NCBI GenBank assembly: GCA_947457925.1
Contig: CANGYA010000015.1
Coordinates: 1-38,415, forward strand
Reading direction: 5' to 3'
From: Cytophagales bacterium
GTDB lineage: Bacteria; Bacteroidota; Bacteroidia; Cytophagales; Thermoflexibacteraceae
Length of the DNA stretch: 38,415 nucleotides
Shown: in pieces, positions 1 through 8,071 of the stretch
How the letters are laid out: the number at the start of each line of letters is the position of its first letter
Numbering within the stretch: position 1 is the stretch's first letter
Notes under the pieces: model-generated
The model's input: the letters and a program-made list of their open reading frames with translations, nothing else
Told to the model about the DNA's origin: nothing
Database searches by the model: none
Made by a program: the position numbers and the translations under genes

Positions 1-1532
1 AGGGCGGTGGCGTACAATAAAGACACATTTTCGGCTACTAACTCTGCTACATTTATTTGTTCTGGGTGCAAAATTTCCCCTGAAAGTTGGCTTTTTGCCC
101 AATGTAGTAAATTGTGTAAGGTGTTTTCTATACTTCCTAATTGGCGGTTTACTTCTTGGCGAATCATCTGCAAATCTTCAGGCGAAAGAGTATCTAATGA
201 CAACAACACCAACATTCCTTTTAATGTATTGATAGGGCTTTTAAGGTCGTGGGCAATGACTGAAAAAAGCCTGTCTTTGAGTTGGTTCGTTTCACCTAAT
301 TCTTGTGCTTGTAGGGTTAATTCTTCTTTTTGTTGCTGGATTTCAGCATTTTTTTGTCTTAGCAAGTGATTCAAACGAATATGTTTTTGTCTTTCCCCAA
401 ACAAAATAGCCCCTAATAGCAACATAGACGTGATGAGAATTAACAAAGAAATAATCAACACTCTTTCTTTGGCTTTTTCCTCTTGGCGAATTTGTTTGTC
501 TTTTTCCAATAAAATAATCTGTTGTTCTTTGTCATGGATTTGGTAGTCATAATCCAATGTTTTAATAATTTTGTCTTTTTCTACTAAATGAATACTGTCT
601 TTGATGTTATCGTACAATTTATGATATTTTAGGGCTGCTGCCAACTGCTGTTTTTGTTCGTATAAATCATACAATTCATAGCTTATATCTTTACTTATTT
701 CTTTGCTACCTATTTTTTGAGAAATTTCCAATGCTGCCAATAGTTTTATTTCACTCTCTTGCAGTCTTTTGGTCGTCTTGTAAATAATGCCTAATTGTAA
801 CAAACTATTGGCAACATCTCTATTGCTGTTAATTTTACCAGCTAATACCAATGCTTCTTTGGCATATTGTTCTGCTTTGCTATAATCTTTTTTACCAACC
901 AAAGTTCTACTCAAATGGTACAAATCCAAACACTCCAAAGTTTGGTCTTTGTATTTTTTGTTCAACACTAATGACTTTTGCAAATACACCAAAGCCGTAT
1001 CGTATTCGCCTTTGAGCAAACAACTTTCACCAATATTTCCGTACAAAAGCCCCAAACCTTTTTCGTATTTTAATATCCTAAATTGTTCTAAGGCTTGACG
1101 AAAATAGAATAAGGCTTTGTCATAATTCAAAAAATAATCGTTATGAATAACCCCAATATTATTCATACAACTTGCCATGCCTTTATGATTACCTATTTTT
1201 TGATAGGTCTGCAAAGCCTCTTTGTAGTAGCCCAAAGCCTCTTGATAGTTTCCTTTGGCATAATGCCCTATACCCAAATTTTTTAGACTTTCTGCCATTC
1301 CCCAAGTATATGCTAATTCAGTCGCAATGTTGTGAGCTTTTTGGGCAAAAATAAGGGTACTATCAGGGTTGATTCGATAATAATTAAAAGCCAAACTACA
1401 GTATAAACGTACTTGCGTAGTGTCTATTTGGGCGTGTTGTCTCGATAGATAGTGCAGACTATCCACCATGTTTTGTTGGGCAGTTACTAAAATAGGTACA
1501 AAAACCACTAAAAAAAACACCAAAAAACGCAT
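1..1532 (-). CDS. TPR-containing sensor histidine kinase, partial (C-terminus beyond window)
   Basis: The reverse strand is open from the ATG at 1532 to the window edge, giving 510 residues. It begins with a signal peptide (MRFLVFFLVVFVPILVTAQ). Tetratricopeptide-like repeats follow to about residue 310, with recurring pairs such as YQEALGYYKEAL and YDTALVYLQKSL. Next come a charged coiled coil, one membrane helix at about 354-374, a second coiled coil and a HisKA phosphorylation helix. The H-box reads FSVIAHDLKSPINTL, with the phospho-acceptor at about His428. This is the layout of Bacteroidota TPR histidine kinases: a periplasmic TPR sensor and a cytoplasmic kinase. The ATP-binding domain lies outside the window, so completeness cannot be judged. 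A TATTTTTG element sits only 6 bases upstream of the ATG, so the transcript may be nearly leaderless. The ligand and partner regulator are unknown. Confidence 0.88.
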   Translation of the reverse strand, partial: MRFLVFFLVVFVPILVTAQQNMVDSLHYLSRQHAQIDTTQVRLYCSLAFNYYRINPDSTLIFAQKAHNIATELAYTWGMAESLKNLGIGHYAKGNYQEALGYYKEALQTYQKIGNHKGMASCMNNIGVIHNDYFLNYDKALFYFRQALEQFRILKYEKGLGLLYGNIGESCLLKGEYDTALVYLQKSLVLNKKYKDQTLECLDLYHLSRTLVGKKDYSKAEQYAKEALVLAGKINSNRDVANSLLQLGIIYKTTKRLQESEIKLLAALEISQKIGSKEISKDISYELYDLYEQKQQLAAALKYHKLYDNIKDSIHLVEKDKIIKTLDYDYQIHDKEQQIILLEKDKQIRQEEKAKERVLIISLLILITSMLLLGAILFGERQKHIRLNHLLRQKNAEIQQQKEELTLQAQELGETNQLKDRLFSVIAHDLKSPINTLKGMLVLLSLDTLSPEDLQMIRQEVNRQLGSIENTLHNLLHWAKSQLSGEILHPEQINVAELVAENVSLLYATA

Positions 1533-1537
1533 AAGTA

Positions 1538-1545
1538 CAAAAATA
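1538..1545 (-). promoter_or_regulatory. -7 promoter element TATTTTTG of the histidine kinase gene
   Basis: On the minus strand this matches the Bacteroidota TAnnTTTG element. It ends 6 bases before the ATG, which would give a very short leader. No clear -33 TTTG is seen at the usual distance. Confidence 0.35.
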
Positions 1546-1675
1546 GCTTTAAATAAGGCTATGGCTAACTAATTTAGTGGCTATTGTGTGAATAGTCTAA
1601 TATTTTGTTGAATTTATTTGGAAATAGCCTCCGTTAAGTTCTATCTTTTTGAAAACTTTAATTATTAGAATAAAT

Positions 1676-2599
1676 ATGAAAATCCTACATTTTATCTTTT
1701 TGTCTATTGCCCTACAAACAGCTGTGTATGCTCAAACATTGCCCAAAGTAGCAGGAGGAAGTTTGCAACGGTTTGCAGATTTTCCGTCAAAATATGTAGC
1801 CCCTCGTAACATAGATGTTTGGCTACCAAAAGGTTATGACAGTAAACAAAAATATGCTGTTTTGTATATGCACGATGGGCAGATGTTATACGACTCGGCA
1901 ACAACTTGGAACAAACAAGAGTGGGGCGTAGATGAAACCATGCAACAACTTATCAAAGAAGGCAAAATCCGCAATACGATTGTCGTAGGGGTGTGGAATG
2001 GCGGTAAACTTCGGCACAGTGAGTATTTTCCGCAAAAACCTTTCAAGTATTTGACTCAATACCAACAAGATACATTGCTCAACACTTTTCGTAGCAAAGA
2101 TGTGCCTTTGTTTAATGCCCCTGTGCAATCAGATTTATACCTCAAGTTTTTGGTTAAAGAACTAAAACCATTTATAGACCAGAAATTTTCTACCCTTACA
2201 GACGCAGCCAATACATTTATTGCAGGTTCAAGCATGGGTGGATTAATTTCTATGTATGCCATTTGTGAATACCCAAAAGTTTTTGGTGGGGCTGCTTGCC
2301 TTTCTACGCATTGGGTAGGCATTTTTAAGGCAGAGAACAATCCTATTCCTGCTACCTTTATGAAATATTTGGGTAAAAAATTGCCTTCACCCAAAAACCA
2401 CAAAATCTATTTTGATTACGGTACAGCCACTTTAGATGCCTTGTATCCACCTTTTCAAAAACAAGCTGATGAAATTATGGCAGCAAAAGGATTTGACTCA
2501 ACGAATTGGCTCACCAAAGAATTTGTAGGAGAAGCCCACACCGAAAAGGCTTGGCAACAACGGTTGCATATTCCTTTGTTGTTTTTGTTGGGTAAATAA
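1676..2599 (+). CDS. exported alpha/beta-hydrolase, putative esterase
   Basis: A 307-residue protein with a signal peptide (MKILHFIFLSIALQTAVYAQ). The frame is open further upstream to a TTG at 1649, but the ATG at 1676 puts the signal peptide at the N-terminus and is preferred. It resembles the esterase D / enterochelin esterase-like family (PF00756): the early strand has VLYMHDGQML, and the nucleophile elbow is GSSMGG. An aspartate in the FDYGTATLD stretch and the histidine of GEAHTEKAW near the end are plausible triad partners. Such enzymes hydrolyse ester bonds in sugar esters, siderophores or small acyl esters; the substrate cannot be told here. It stands alone, divergent from the kinase gene, and is followed by a repeat element. 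Confidence 0.82.
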   Translation: MKILHFIFLSIALQTAVYAQTLPKVAGGSLQRFADFPSKYVAPRNIDVWLPKGYDSKQKYAVLYMHDGQMLYDSATTWNKQEWGVDETMQQLIKEGKIRNTIVVGVWNGGKLRHSEYFPQKPFKYLTQYQQDTLLNTFRSKDVPLFNAPVQSDLYLKFLVKELKPFIDQKFSTLTDAANTFIAGSSMGGLISMYAICEYPKVFGGAACLSTHWVGIFKAENNPIPATFMKYLGKKLPSPKNHKIYFDYGTATLDALYPPFQKQADEIMAAKGFDSTNWLTKEFVGEAHTEKAWQQRLHIPLLFLLGK

Positions 2600-2617
2600 C
2601 TTGGCTTGTATAGTAAC

Positions 2618-2742
2618 CTGTAGAACGGACTTTAGTCCGTTTATTGTACATAAGAACCAAAGTATTGCATTGTAAAACATATTTTTTTGTTGCCAAATGC
2701 GACAAACGGACTAGGTGTCCCCGACTAAAGTTCGTTCTACAG
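2618..2742. repeat. Family A inverted-repeat element, copy 1
   Basis: The arms CTGTAGAACGGACTTTAGTC (2618-2637) and its near-perfect reverse complement (2723-2742, one mismatch) enclose about 85 bases. Each arm carries its own small palindrome around GACTTTAGTC. It belongs to the same family as copies at 19407, 27475, 29667 and 33237. It lies in the 3' region of the esterase gene. Confidence 0.8.
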
Positions 2743-2786
2743 TAGGCATTATGCAACTCAAGTTGAATAATAAAACAAGCAACTTT

Positions 2787-2820
2787 TTTGCTATGCACCC
2801 TACTTTTTTCATTAACTTTG
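2787..2820 (+). promoter_or_regulatory. promoter of the cystathionine beta-synthase gene
   Basis: TTTG at 2787-2790 is followed after 22 bases by TAACTTTG at 2813-2820, a match to the Bacteroidota -33/-7 consensus with a slightly long spacer. It lies 40 bases before the ATG. Confidence 0.5.
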
Positions 2821-2859
2821 TCAAAAAAATAGCCTAACCAAGTTCACAACAACAGTGTT

Positions 2860-4233
2860 ATGAAATATTACAATTCAATCATAGATACTATCGGTAATAC
2901 ACCTTTAGTAAAACTCAACAAAGTAACCAAAGGCATTAAAGGCACTATTTTGGTGAAAGTAGAATACTTTAATCCCGGTAACTCTGTAAAAGACCGTATA
3001 GCCCTCAAAATGATAAATGATGCCGAGAAAAACGGCGTATTGAAGCAAGGCGGTACGATTATAGAAGGCACATCTGGCAATACGGGCATGGGCTTGGCGT
3101 TGGTAGGTGTGGCAAAAGGCTATCGTTGTATTTTTACAATGGCAGACAAGCAGTCTAAAGAAAAAATGGACATTTTGCGTGCTGTAGGGGCAGAAGTGGT
3201 TGTTTGTCCCACTAACGTAGAACCCGAAGACCCTCGTTCTTACTATTCTGTGGCTCGCCGTTTGAACAAAGAAATTAACAATTCTATCTACCCGAACCAA
3301 TACGACAACGAGTCAAACTCTGCGGCTCACTACGAAACTACAGCACCCGAAATTTGGAGAGATACCGAAGGTAAAGTTACACACTATGCTTGTGGTGTAG
3401 GTACAGGCGGTACAATGTGCGGAACTGCGAAGTATTTGAAAGAAAAAAATCCTAATGTGGTAACTATAGGCATAGATACTTACGGTTCTGTGTTCAAAAA
3501 ATACAAAGAAACAGGCATTTTTGATAAAAACGAAATCTACCCTTATTTGACAGAAGGAATTGGCGAAGACATCATGCCAAAAAACGTCAATATGGATTTG
3601 ATAGACCATTTCATCAAAGTAACAGACAAAGACGCAGCAGTCATGGCACGCAGATTGGCAAGAGAAGAAGGCTTATTTGTAGGCTGGTCTTGCGGTTCTG
3701 CGGTATATGGTGCATTGGAGTACGCCAAACAACATTTGAAAGAAGATGATGTAATGGTGATTATCCTACCAGACCACGGCACAAGGTACTTGGGCAAAGT
3801 CTATAACGACTCTTGGATGAAAGACCATGGATTTTTAGAGCAACGCAGCTTTGCTACTGCCAGAGATATTATTGCCAAAAGACAAGGACATTCAGCATTG
3901 ATTACCGTAACCAAAGACATGAATTTGGGCGAAGCTGTAAAAGCATTGAGCCAAGCAGGTATTTCTCAACTCCCTGTGTCTGATGGTGATGAAATCGTGG
4001 GCAGTGTGTCTGATAGCAAAGTATTGAACTTATTGATAGAAAACCCCGAATCTAAATCACAAAAAGTAAGTGAAATAATGGACAAGCCATTTATTTTTGT
4101 TGGTTTAGACAATACGGTAGATGCTTTGTCATCTTTGATAGACAAAAATAATAAAGCATTATTGGTGAGAGATGAGTTTAATAAAGTGCATATCATCACA
4201 CAACACGACTTGTTAATGGCATTGACTAACTAA
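2860..4233 (+). CDS. cystathionine beta-synthase (PLP enzyme with CBS-domain pair)
   Basis: A cytoplasmic fold-type II PLP enzyme of 457 residues. Residues 1 to about 320 form the catalytic core. The PLP lysine is in NPGNSVKDR (Lys44), the substrate/phosphate loops are EGTSGNTGMG and GVGTGGT, and EGIGEDIMP matches the EGIGYDF loop of cystathionine beta-synthases better than plain cysteine synthases. From about residue 330 there is a tandem CBS pair (HSALITVTKDM..., then a second half ending near the C-terminus), the adenosyl-binding regulatory module of this family. The predicted reaction joins serine and homocysteine to cystathionine; a cysteine-synthase activity cannot be excluded by sequence alone. 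It has its own promoter and a terminator, so it is probably monocistronic. Confidence 0.82.
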   Translation: MKYYNSIIDTIGNTPLVKLNKVTKGIKGTILVKVEYFNPGNSVKDRIALKMINDAEKNGVLKQGGTIIEGTSGNTGMGLALVGVAKGYRCIFTMADKQSKEKMDILRAVGAEVVVCPTNVEPEDPRSYYSVARRLNKEINNSIYPNQYDNESNSAAHYETTAPEIWRDTEGKVTHYACGVGTGGTMCGTAKYLKEKNPNVVTIGIDTYGSVFKKYKETGIFDKNEIYPYLTEGIGEDIMPKNVNMDLIDHFIKVTDKDAAVMARRLAREEGLFVGWSCGSAVYGALEYAKQHLKEDDVMVIILPDHGTRYLGKVYNDSWMKDHGFLEQRSFATARDIIAKRQGHSALITVTKDMNLGEAVKALSQAGISQLPVSDGDEIVGSVSDSKVLNLLIENPESKSQKVSEIMDKPFIFVGLDNTVDALSSLIDKNNKALLVRDEFNKVHIITQHDLLMALTN

Positions 4234-4289
4234 TAGGCAGTACATTTACCTTTAGGCGAATATACTTTTGATTTTTTTATTACTTATTT

Positions 4290-4315
4290 TAGGCATTTAA
4301 GCAATTAAGTGCCTA
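4290..4315 (+). terminator. Rho-independent terminator after the CBS gene
   Basis: Stem of 11 pairs (TAGGCATTTAA / TTAAGTGCCTA, one G-U) around a GCAA tetraloop, followed by TTTTATTT. Confidence 0.65.
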
Positions 4316-4378
4316 TTTTATTTCACAAAAAATTATTACGTTTGCAAAAAGTGTTTTCTTAGAGAAAAAAACGTGAAT

Positions 4379-4409
4379 TTTGGAAAAAAAGAAATTGCTA
4401 TTACATTTG
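4379..4409 (+). promoter_or_regulatory. rnc promoter (TTTG-N19-TACATTTG)
   Basis: TTTG at 4379-4382, a spacer of exactly 19 bases, then TACATTTG at 4402-4409. This is a full match to the Bacteroidota housekeeping promoter. Transcription would begin near 4413-4417, leaving a leader of roughly 25 bases before the proposed ATT start at 4440. It supports a start in this interval rather than further upstream. Confidence 0.68.
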
Positions 4410-4439
4410 TAAACCTTTTCACTTTTAAATCCTTCAGGT

Positions 4440-5186
4440 ATTATTAACTTTTTATCATCTTTTTTACGGCTTTTTCGAGTAGAAACTACCGAAGACAAAG
4501 AACTGCGTACAGCCATTCGTAACATTACAGGCTATACCCCCAGCAACTTAGACCTTTTCAAATTAGCCTTAATACATAATTCTGTAGCCAAAGAAGTAAA
4601 CGGAGGCTTCAAAGTATCTAATGAAAGGTTGGAGTATTTGGGAGATGCTGTATTGGGAATGGTCGTGGCGGAGTATCTGTTCAAAAGATTTCCTTACAAA
4701 AACGAAGGTTTCTTAACCGAAATCCGTTCTCGTCTTGTAAGTAGAGAGTCTATGGACAAACTTTGTAAGAAAGTAAAATTAAATGACTTGGTAGAATATG
4801 ACTCCAAAAACCGCAATATGTCTTCTTTCCGCTATATTTACGGCGATGCAATGGAGGCTTTTATTGGTGCGGTATATATGGACGTAGGTTTTAAGAAATG
4901 CCAACAGTTTATTATCGACAAACTTTTGCACACACACATAGACTTGGAAACAGTCATAGAAACAGATACCAATTACAAGTCTAAATTGATAGAATGGTCG
5001 CAGAAGAATAATAAGTTTGTTCGGTTCGAAACTTTGGAGGAAAAAGGCTCTGCCCACCAAAAACAGTTTAAGGTACAAGTATTGATAGACGACGAGATAG
5101 TTTCCAAAGGAGCAGGTTTTAGCAAAAAAACTGCCGAACAAGACGCAGCCCGCAGAGCTTGCGAGTTGTTGGAGATACAACAGTGA
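4440..5186 (+). CDS. rnc: ribonuclease III, apparent ATT start
   Basis: RNase III cleaves double-stranded RNA in rRNA maturation and mRNA turnover. The catalytic domain carries the signature ERLEYLGDAVLG and a downstream acidic site around FRYIYGDAMEAFIGA. A C-terminal double-stranded-RNA-binding domain runs from about NYKSKLIEWSQK to the end, with the conserved KKTAEQDAARRA helix. The frame is open from the stop at 4410-4412, yet it has no ATG, GTG or TTG before codon 64 (TTG 4629), which lies inside the catalytic signature. The residues between are typical of the family N-terminus (FLRLFR...ELRTAIRNITGYTP...LALIHNS). The start is therefore placed at ATT 4440 (or 4443), giving 248 residues, the usual size. 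A strong promoter lies just upstream. A lost ATG or an unseen frameshift is the alternative. The usual neighbour fabF is absent. Confidence 0.85.
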   Translation: MINFLSSFLRLFRVETTEDKELRTAIRNITGYTPSNLDLFKLALIHNSVAKEVNGGFKVSNERLEYLGDAVLGMVVAEYLFKRFPYKNEGFLTEIRSRLVSRESMDKLCKKVKLNDLVEYDSKNRNMSSFRYIYGDAMEAFIGAVYMDVGFKKCQQFIIDKLLHTHIDLETVIETDTNYKSKLIEWSQKNNKFVRFETLEEKGSAHQKQFKVQVLIDDEIVSKGAGFSKKTAEQDAARRACELLEIQQ

Positions 5187-5320
5187 TTTTTGTTAATTTT
5201 TTGTTATCAAATTCTTAATCAAAACTTTCGAAAAAACAGTATATTGGCATACTATTTGGCTATATTTTAGCTGAAATAATTTTTTTTACTAATTTGTAAA
5301 AAAAATTTAAAAAATTTGGT

Positions 5321-5328
5321 TACATTTG
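5321..5328 (+). promoter_or_regulatory. -7 element TACATTTG ahead of the small ORF
   Basis: A perfect TAnnTTTG match 21 bases before the ATG at 5350. The nearest TTTG upstream (5293-5296) is 24 bases away, longer than ideal. Confidence 0.4.
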
Positions 5329-5349
5329 TTAATAAGTTGTTATTAATTT

Positions 5350-5478
5350 ATGAAAATGTACTTAATGATGCTTACCACACTAATTGCAGTGCAGTTCACC
5401 TTATATTCTTTATGGTATTACCCTAAAAACAGTGCCAAGTGTAAAAAAAGAGAAAAAAAAATTAAATTTTTTAGTTAG
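5350..5478 (+). CDS. possible small membrane peptide, 42 residues
   Basis: ATG at 5350 opens a frame of 42 residues. It has a hydrophobic first half (MKMYLMMLTTLIAVQFTLYS, then LWYY) and a strongly basic tail (KCKKREKKIKFF). One membrane helix with the tail in the cytoplasm would fit the positive-inside rule. A TACATTTG promoter element sits at a good distance upstream. The gldL promoter begins within a few bases of its stop codon. No family is recognised, and the AT-rich context can create such frames by chance, so it is listed with low confidence. Confidence 0.35.
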   Translation: MKMYLMMLTTLIAVQFTLYSLWYYPKNSAKCKKREKKIKFFS

Positions 5479-5481
5479 TTT

Positions 5482-5511
5482 TTTGAAAAAAACAAAAAAA
5501 CTCTATTATTG
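5482..5511 (+). promoter_or_regulatory. gldL promoter
   Basis: TTTG at 5482-5485, an 18-base spacer, then TATTATTG at 5504-5511 (one mismatch to TAnnTTTG). This leaves a leader of about 50 bases before gldL. Confidence 0.5.
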
Positions 5512-5570
5512 CACTTCAAACATCAAATCTTTTAATAAATCTAATCACTTAATTAAAACCAAACAGAAAA

Positions 5571-6386
5571 ATGGCTTTACATCAAGAATCAAAGTTAGAC
5601 TTTTTCTACCGTGTGGTAGCACCAAAAATTACCAGTGTTGGTGCAGCTGTCGTTATCTTCGGTGCCATGTTCAAAATCCTTCACTTGCCGGGTGCAGGTC
5701 TTATGTTGGGTGTAGGTTTGTCTATTGAGGCAGCCTTGTTCTTAATGTTTGCATTCCAACCTGCTCCTCCTCCAGAGAAGCACTATGATTGGGAATTGGC
5801 TTATCCAGAATTAGCAGGTGGTCATGGTTCACACAAACCAAAAGAAGACCCAACTTCTAAATTAGGAGCAGGTGCTGTAACAGCAATTGATGCATTATTA
5901 AGTGGCTCAGACCTTAGCCCAGACTCTTTCAAAAAATTCGGTCAAGGTATCAAGTCTTTGAATGATACTGCGGGTAAAATGAAAGACATGACAGAGGCTG
6001 TGAACGTAACTACTGAATATGCTACAAACGTAAAACAAGCATCTACGTCTTTAGTAAATTTGAACAAAGCCTACTCTACGACTGTTCAGTCTATGGAATC
6101 TATGGCAAATGCAGCTAAAGATGCTAAATCTTATCATGACCAAGTACAGTTAATTACAAAGAACTTAGGTGCTTTGAACGCAGTGTACGAAATGGAATTG
6201 AAAGATGCTAACAGCCACTTAAAAGCTCTTAACAAGTTCTATGGTAACTTGACAACAGCTATGGAAAGTATGGCAGACGCAAGCAAAGAATCTCAAGTAT
6301 TCAAAGAGCAAATGACCAAATTAACTGGTAACATTACTTCTTTGAATAAGATTTACGGAAATATGCTTACCGCAATGAAAGGCTAA
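5571..6386 (+). CDS. gldL: gliding motility / T9SS motor protein GldL
   Basis: An inner-membrane protein of the rotary, proton-driven motor that powers type IX secretion and gliding, working in complex with GldM. Two helices span about residues 18-38 and 43-63 (VVAPKITSVGAAVVIFGAMF; GLMLGVGLSIEAALFLMFAF). Glu53 in helix 2 corresponds to the conserved membrane glutamate of GldL needed for proton use. A proline-rich loop (QPAPPPEKHYDWELAYPEL) leads to a long cytoplasmic coiled tail. The tail holds a tandem duplication of about 56 residues: LNKAY at 164 and LNAVY at 202 recur as LNKFY at 220 and LNKIY at 258. The protein has 271 residues, longer than the roughly 215 of Flavobacterium johnsoniae (remembered value). 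It is followed after 55 bases by gldM. gldK is not upstream, as it is in the usual gldKLMN operon. Confidence 0.95.
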   Translation: MALHQESKLDFFYRVVAPKITSVGAAVVIFGAMFKILHLPGAGLMLGVGLSIEAALFLMFAFQPAPPPEKHYDWELAYPELAGGHGSHKPKEDPTSKLGAGAVTAIDALLSGSDLSPDSFKKFGQGIKSLNDTAGKMKDMTEAVNVTTEYATNVKQASTSLVNLNKAYSTTVQSMESMANAAKDAKSYHDQVQLITKNLGALNAVYEMELKDANSHLKALNKFYGNLTTAMESMADASKESQVFKEQMTKLTGNITSLNKIYGNMLTAMKG

Positions 6387-6441
6387 TCGCCCTACCATTT
6401 TCATAATTTTAATTTTTATTCAACCTTAAAACAAAAGAAAC

Positions 6442-8049
6442 ATGGCAGGCGGTAAGGAAACACCACGTCAGAAGATGATCGGCTTGATGTACCTTGTACT
6501 CACCGCTCTCTTAGCGTTGCAAGTTAGCAACACCATATTAGACAAATTCGTCTTCATCGACGAAAGTTTGAAGTATTCTGTTAATATATCACGTAAAGCT
6601 ACCGAAAATCAAATTGAAGGTGGTAAAGCTGCTGCTGAAAAGCAAGGTAATACTCCTAAAGATTTGGCTTTAATTAAGCTGGCAGAGGAAGTGAAAAAGA
6701 AGACAGATGAAGTGATAGCACAAGTTCATAAGAGCCGTGAGGAGCTTATCAAAAGAACTGGCGGTATGGACGAGAAGGGTGATTATGTAGGTAAAAAAGA
6801 TGATAACGAGGTTATGGCTTACATGATTGGTGCAGAAGGCACTAAGTCTGGTGAGGCATACAAAATGCAGCAATATTTGAACAAATATGCAAAGGATATT
6901 GCCAATTTGGATACAGCCTTGAAAGATTTAGACCAACCTATAGCTATAGATGCTAAGGATATGACTATGTATTCAAAAGACCCTGAGCAAAAAGGAAAGG
7001 ACTTTGCAAAAATCACTTTTGAAAGTACACCTCTTGTTGCTGCATTAGCTATTTTGTCTGATATAGACTCTAAAGTAGCTCGTGTTGAGGCAAAGGCAGT
7101 TGAACGAATTGTAAACCGTATCGGTGGTGTAATTCTTAAATTTGACCAAATCAAAGGTATGGCTTCTGCGGAATCTAAAGTGATAGCTGCGGGTACTAAA
7201 TACAAAGCTAAAATGTTCATTACTGCGTCTTCTTCACAAATTAAACCTCGTATGTCTGTATCACAAGGCTCTGTGAAAGTAAACGGTAATGAAGGTGAAG
7301 TAGAATTTACTGCACCAGCTTTGGAAAACTCTGCTTATGATGCGGCAGGTTTAGCAAAACGTGAATGGCAAGGTTCTATCACTATCAAGAAAGCTGATGG
7401 TCAGGACACTACATTTAAGTTCAAAGAAGAATACTTCATTGCAAAACCAGTTATTAAAGTAGAAGCTGGTAATGTATCTGCTTTATATTTGAACTGTGGT
7501 AACGAATTGCAAATAGACGTACCTGCTTTGGGTGCTTCTTATGACCCTTCTTTCAGTGCATCTGGTGGTGAGGTTATTAAAGGTGCTTCTAAAGGTAAAA
7601 TTACGGTTGTTCCAAAAGCTGCTAACGTTGATTTAACAGTGTCAAGCAGTGGTAACAAAATTGGTATTGAGAAATTCAAGGTAAAAATGATACCAAAACC
7701 AACATTGCAAGTAATGAATGGTGGTAAAGTATTGGATATTAAAAATGGTGGTGCTTGCCCTCGTGCTTTAAGAGCTGTAGCTGTACCAGATCCTGGTTTC
7801 AAAGATGCTGTACCCAAAGATGCTCGTTACAAAGTTGTAGAATGGGAATTAACATTGGCTCGTGGTCGTCGTGCTATCAAGCAACAAAAAGTAACATCTG
7901 ATGAGGTAAACTTAACAGATTTTGCTAGCCAAGCTAAAGAAGGTGACCGTATCGTAATTGAAATCAAAGGTGTAAAACGTTTGAACTTCAAAAACGAACA
8001 AGAAAATGTTAGTGCAAGTGAAATTCTTAGCTACCAAATTACTCAATAG
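6442..8049 (+). CDS. gldM: gliding motility / T9SS motor protein GldM
   Basis: Partner of GldL. A single N-terminal helix sits in the inner membrane (about residues 12-32, starting MIGLMYLVLTALLALQVSNT), and the rest extends through the periplasm as a row of domains toward the GldK/GldN ring. The N-terminus MAGGKETPRQKMIGLMYLV is the family signature. The helical D1 region runs to about residue 220, followed by beta-rich D2-D4 domains (for example GSITIKKADGQDTTFKFKE, and the last domain ending SASEILSYQITQ). At 535 residues the length is normal. A strong terminator follows directly, and the next gene points the other way, so gldN is not part of this operon. Confidence 0.95.
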   Translation: MAGGKETPRQKMIGLMYLVLTALLALQVSNTILDKFVFIDESLKYSVNISRKATENQIEGGKAAAEKQGNTPKDLALIKLAEEVKKKTDEVIAQVHKSREELIKRTGGMDEKGDYVGKKDDNEVMAYMIGAEGTKSGEAYKMQQYLNKYAKDIANLDTALKDLDQPIAIDAKDMTMYSKDPEQKGKDFAKITFESTPLVAALAILSDIDSKVARVEAKAVERIVNRIGGVILKFDQIKGMASAESKVIAAGTKYKAKMFITASSSQIKPRMSVSQGSVKVNGNEGEVEFTAPALENSAYDAAGLAKREWQGSITIKKADGQDTTFKFKEEYFIAKPVIKVEAGNVSALYLNCGNELQIDVPALGASYDPSFSASGGEVIKGASKGKITVVPKAANVDLTVSSSGNKIGIEKFKVKMIPKPTLQVMNGGKVLDIKNGGACPRALRAVAVPDPGFKDAVPKDARYKVVEWELTLARGRRAIKQQKVTSDEVNLTDFASQAKEGDRIVIEIKGVKRLNFKNEQENVSASEILSYQITQ

Positions 8050-8071
8050 TAATTGGTAATTATAAAAAATG

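Noticed and set aside
7-369. Forward frame of 120 residues at the left edge
   Set aside because: It is the antisense of the histidine kinase, whose reverse-strand translation shows TPRs, a membrane helix and an H-box.
2743-2860. SAM or other riboswitch before the CBS gene
   Set aside because: The leader after the promoter is about 35 bases, too short for a known SAM-class aptamer, and no pairing core is visible.
2860-4233. Calling the PLP enzyme cysM/cysK (cysteine synthase)
   Set aside because: The CBS-domain pair and the EGIGEDIMP loop fit cystathionine beta-synthase better; cysteine synthase kept only as an alternative activity.
5384-5728. 114-residue frame overlapping the start of gldL in another phase
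   Set aside because: It begins at a weak start and most of it overlaps gldL out of phase; it reads as a shadow frame with no coherent protein pattern.
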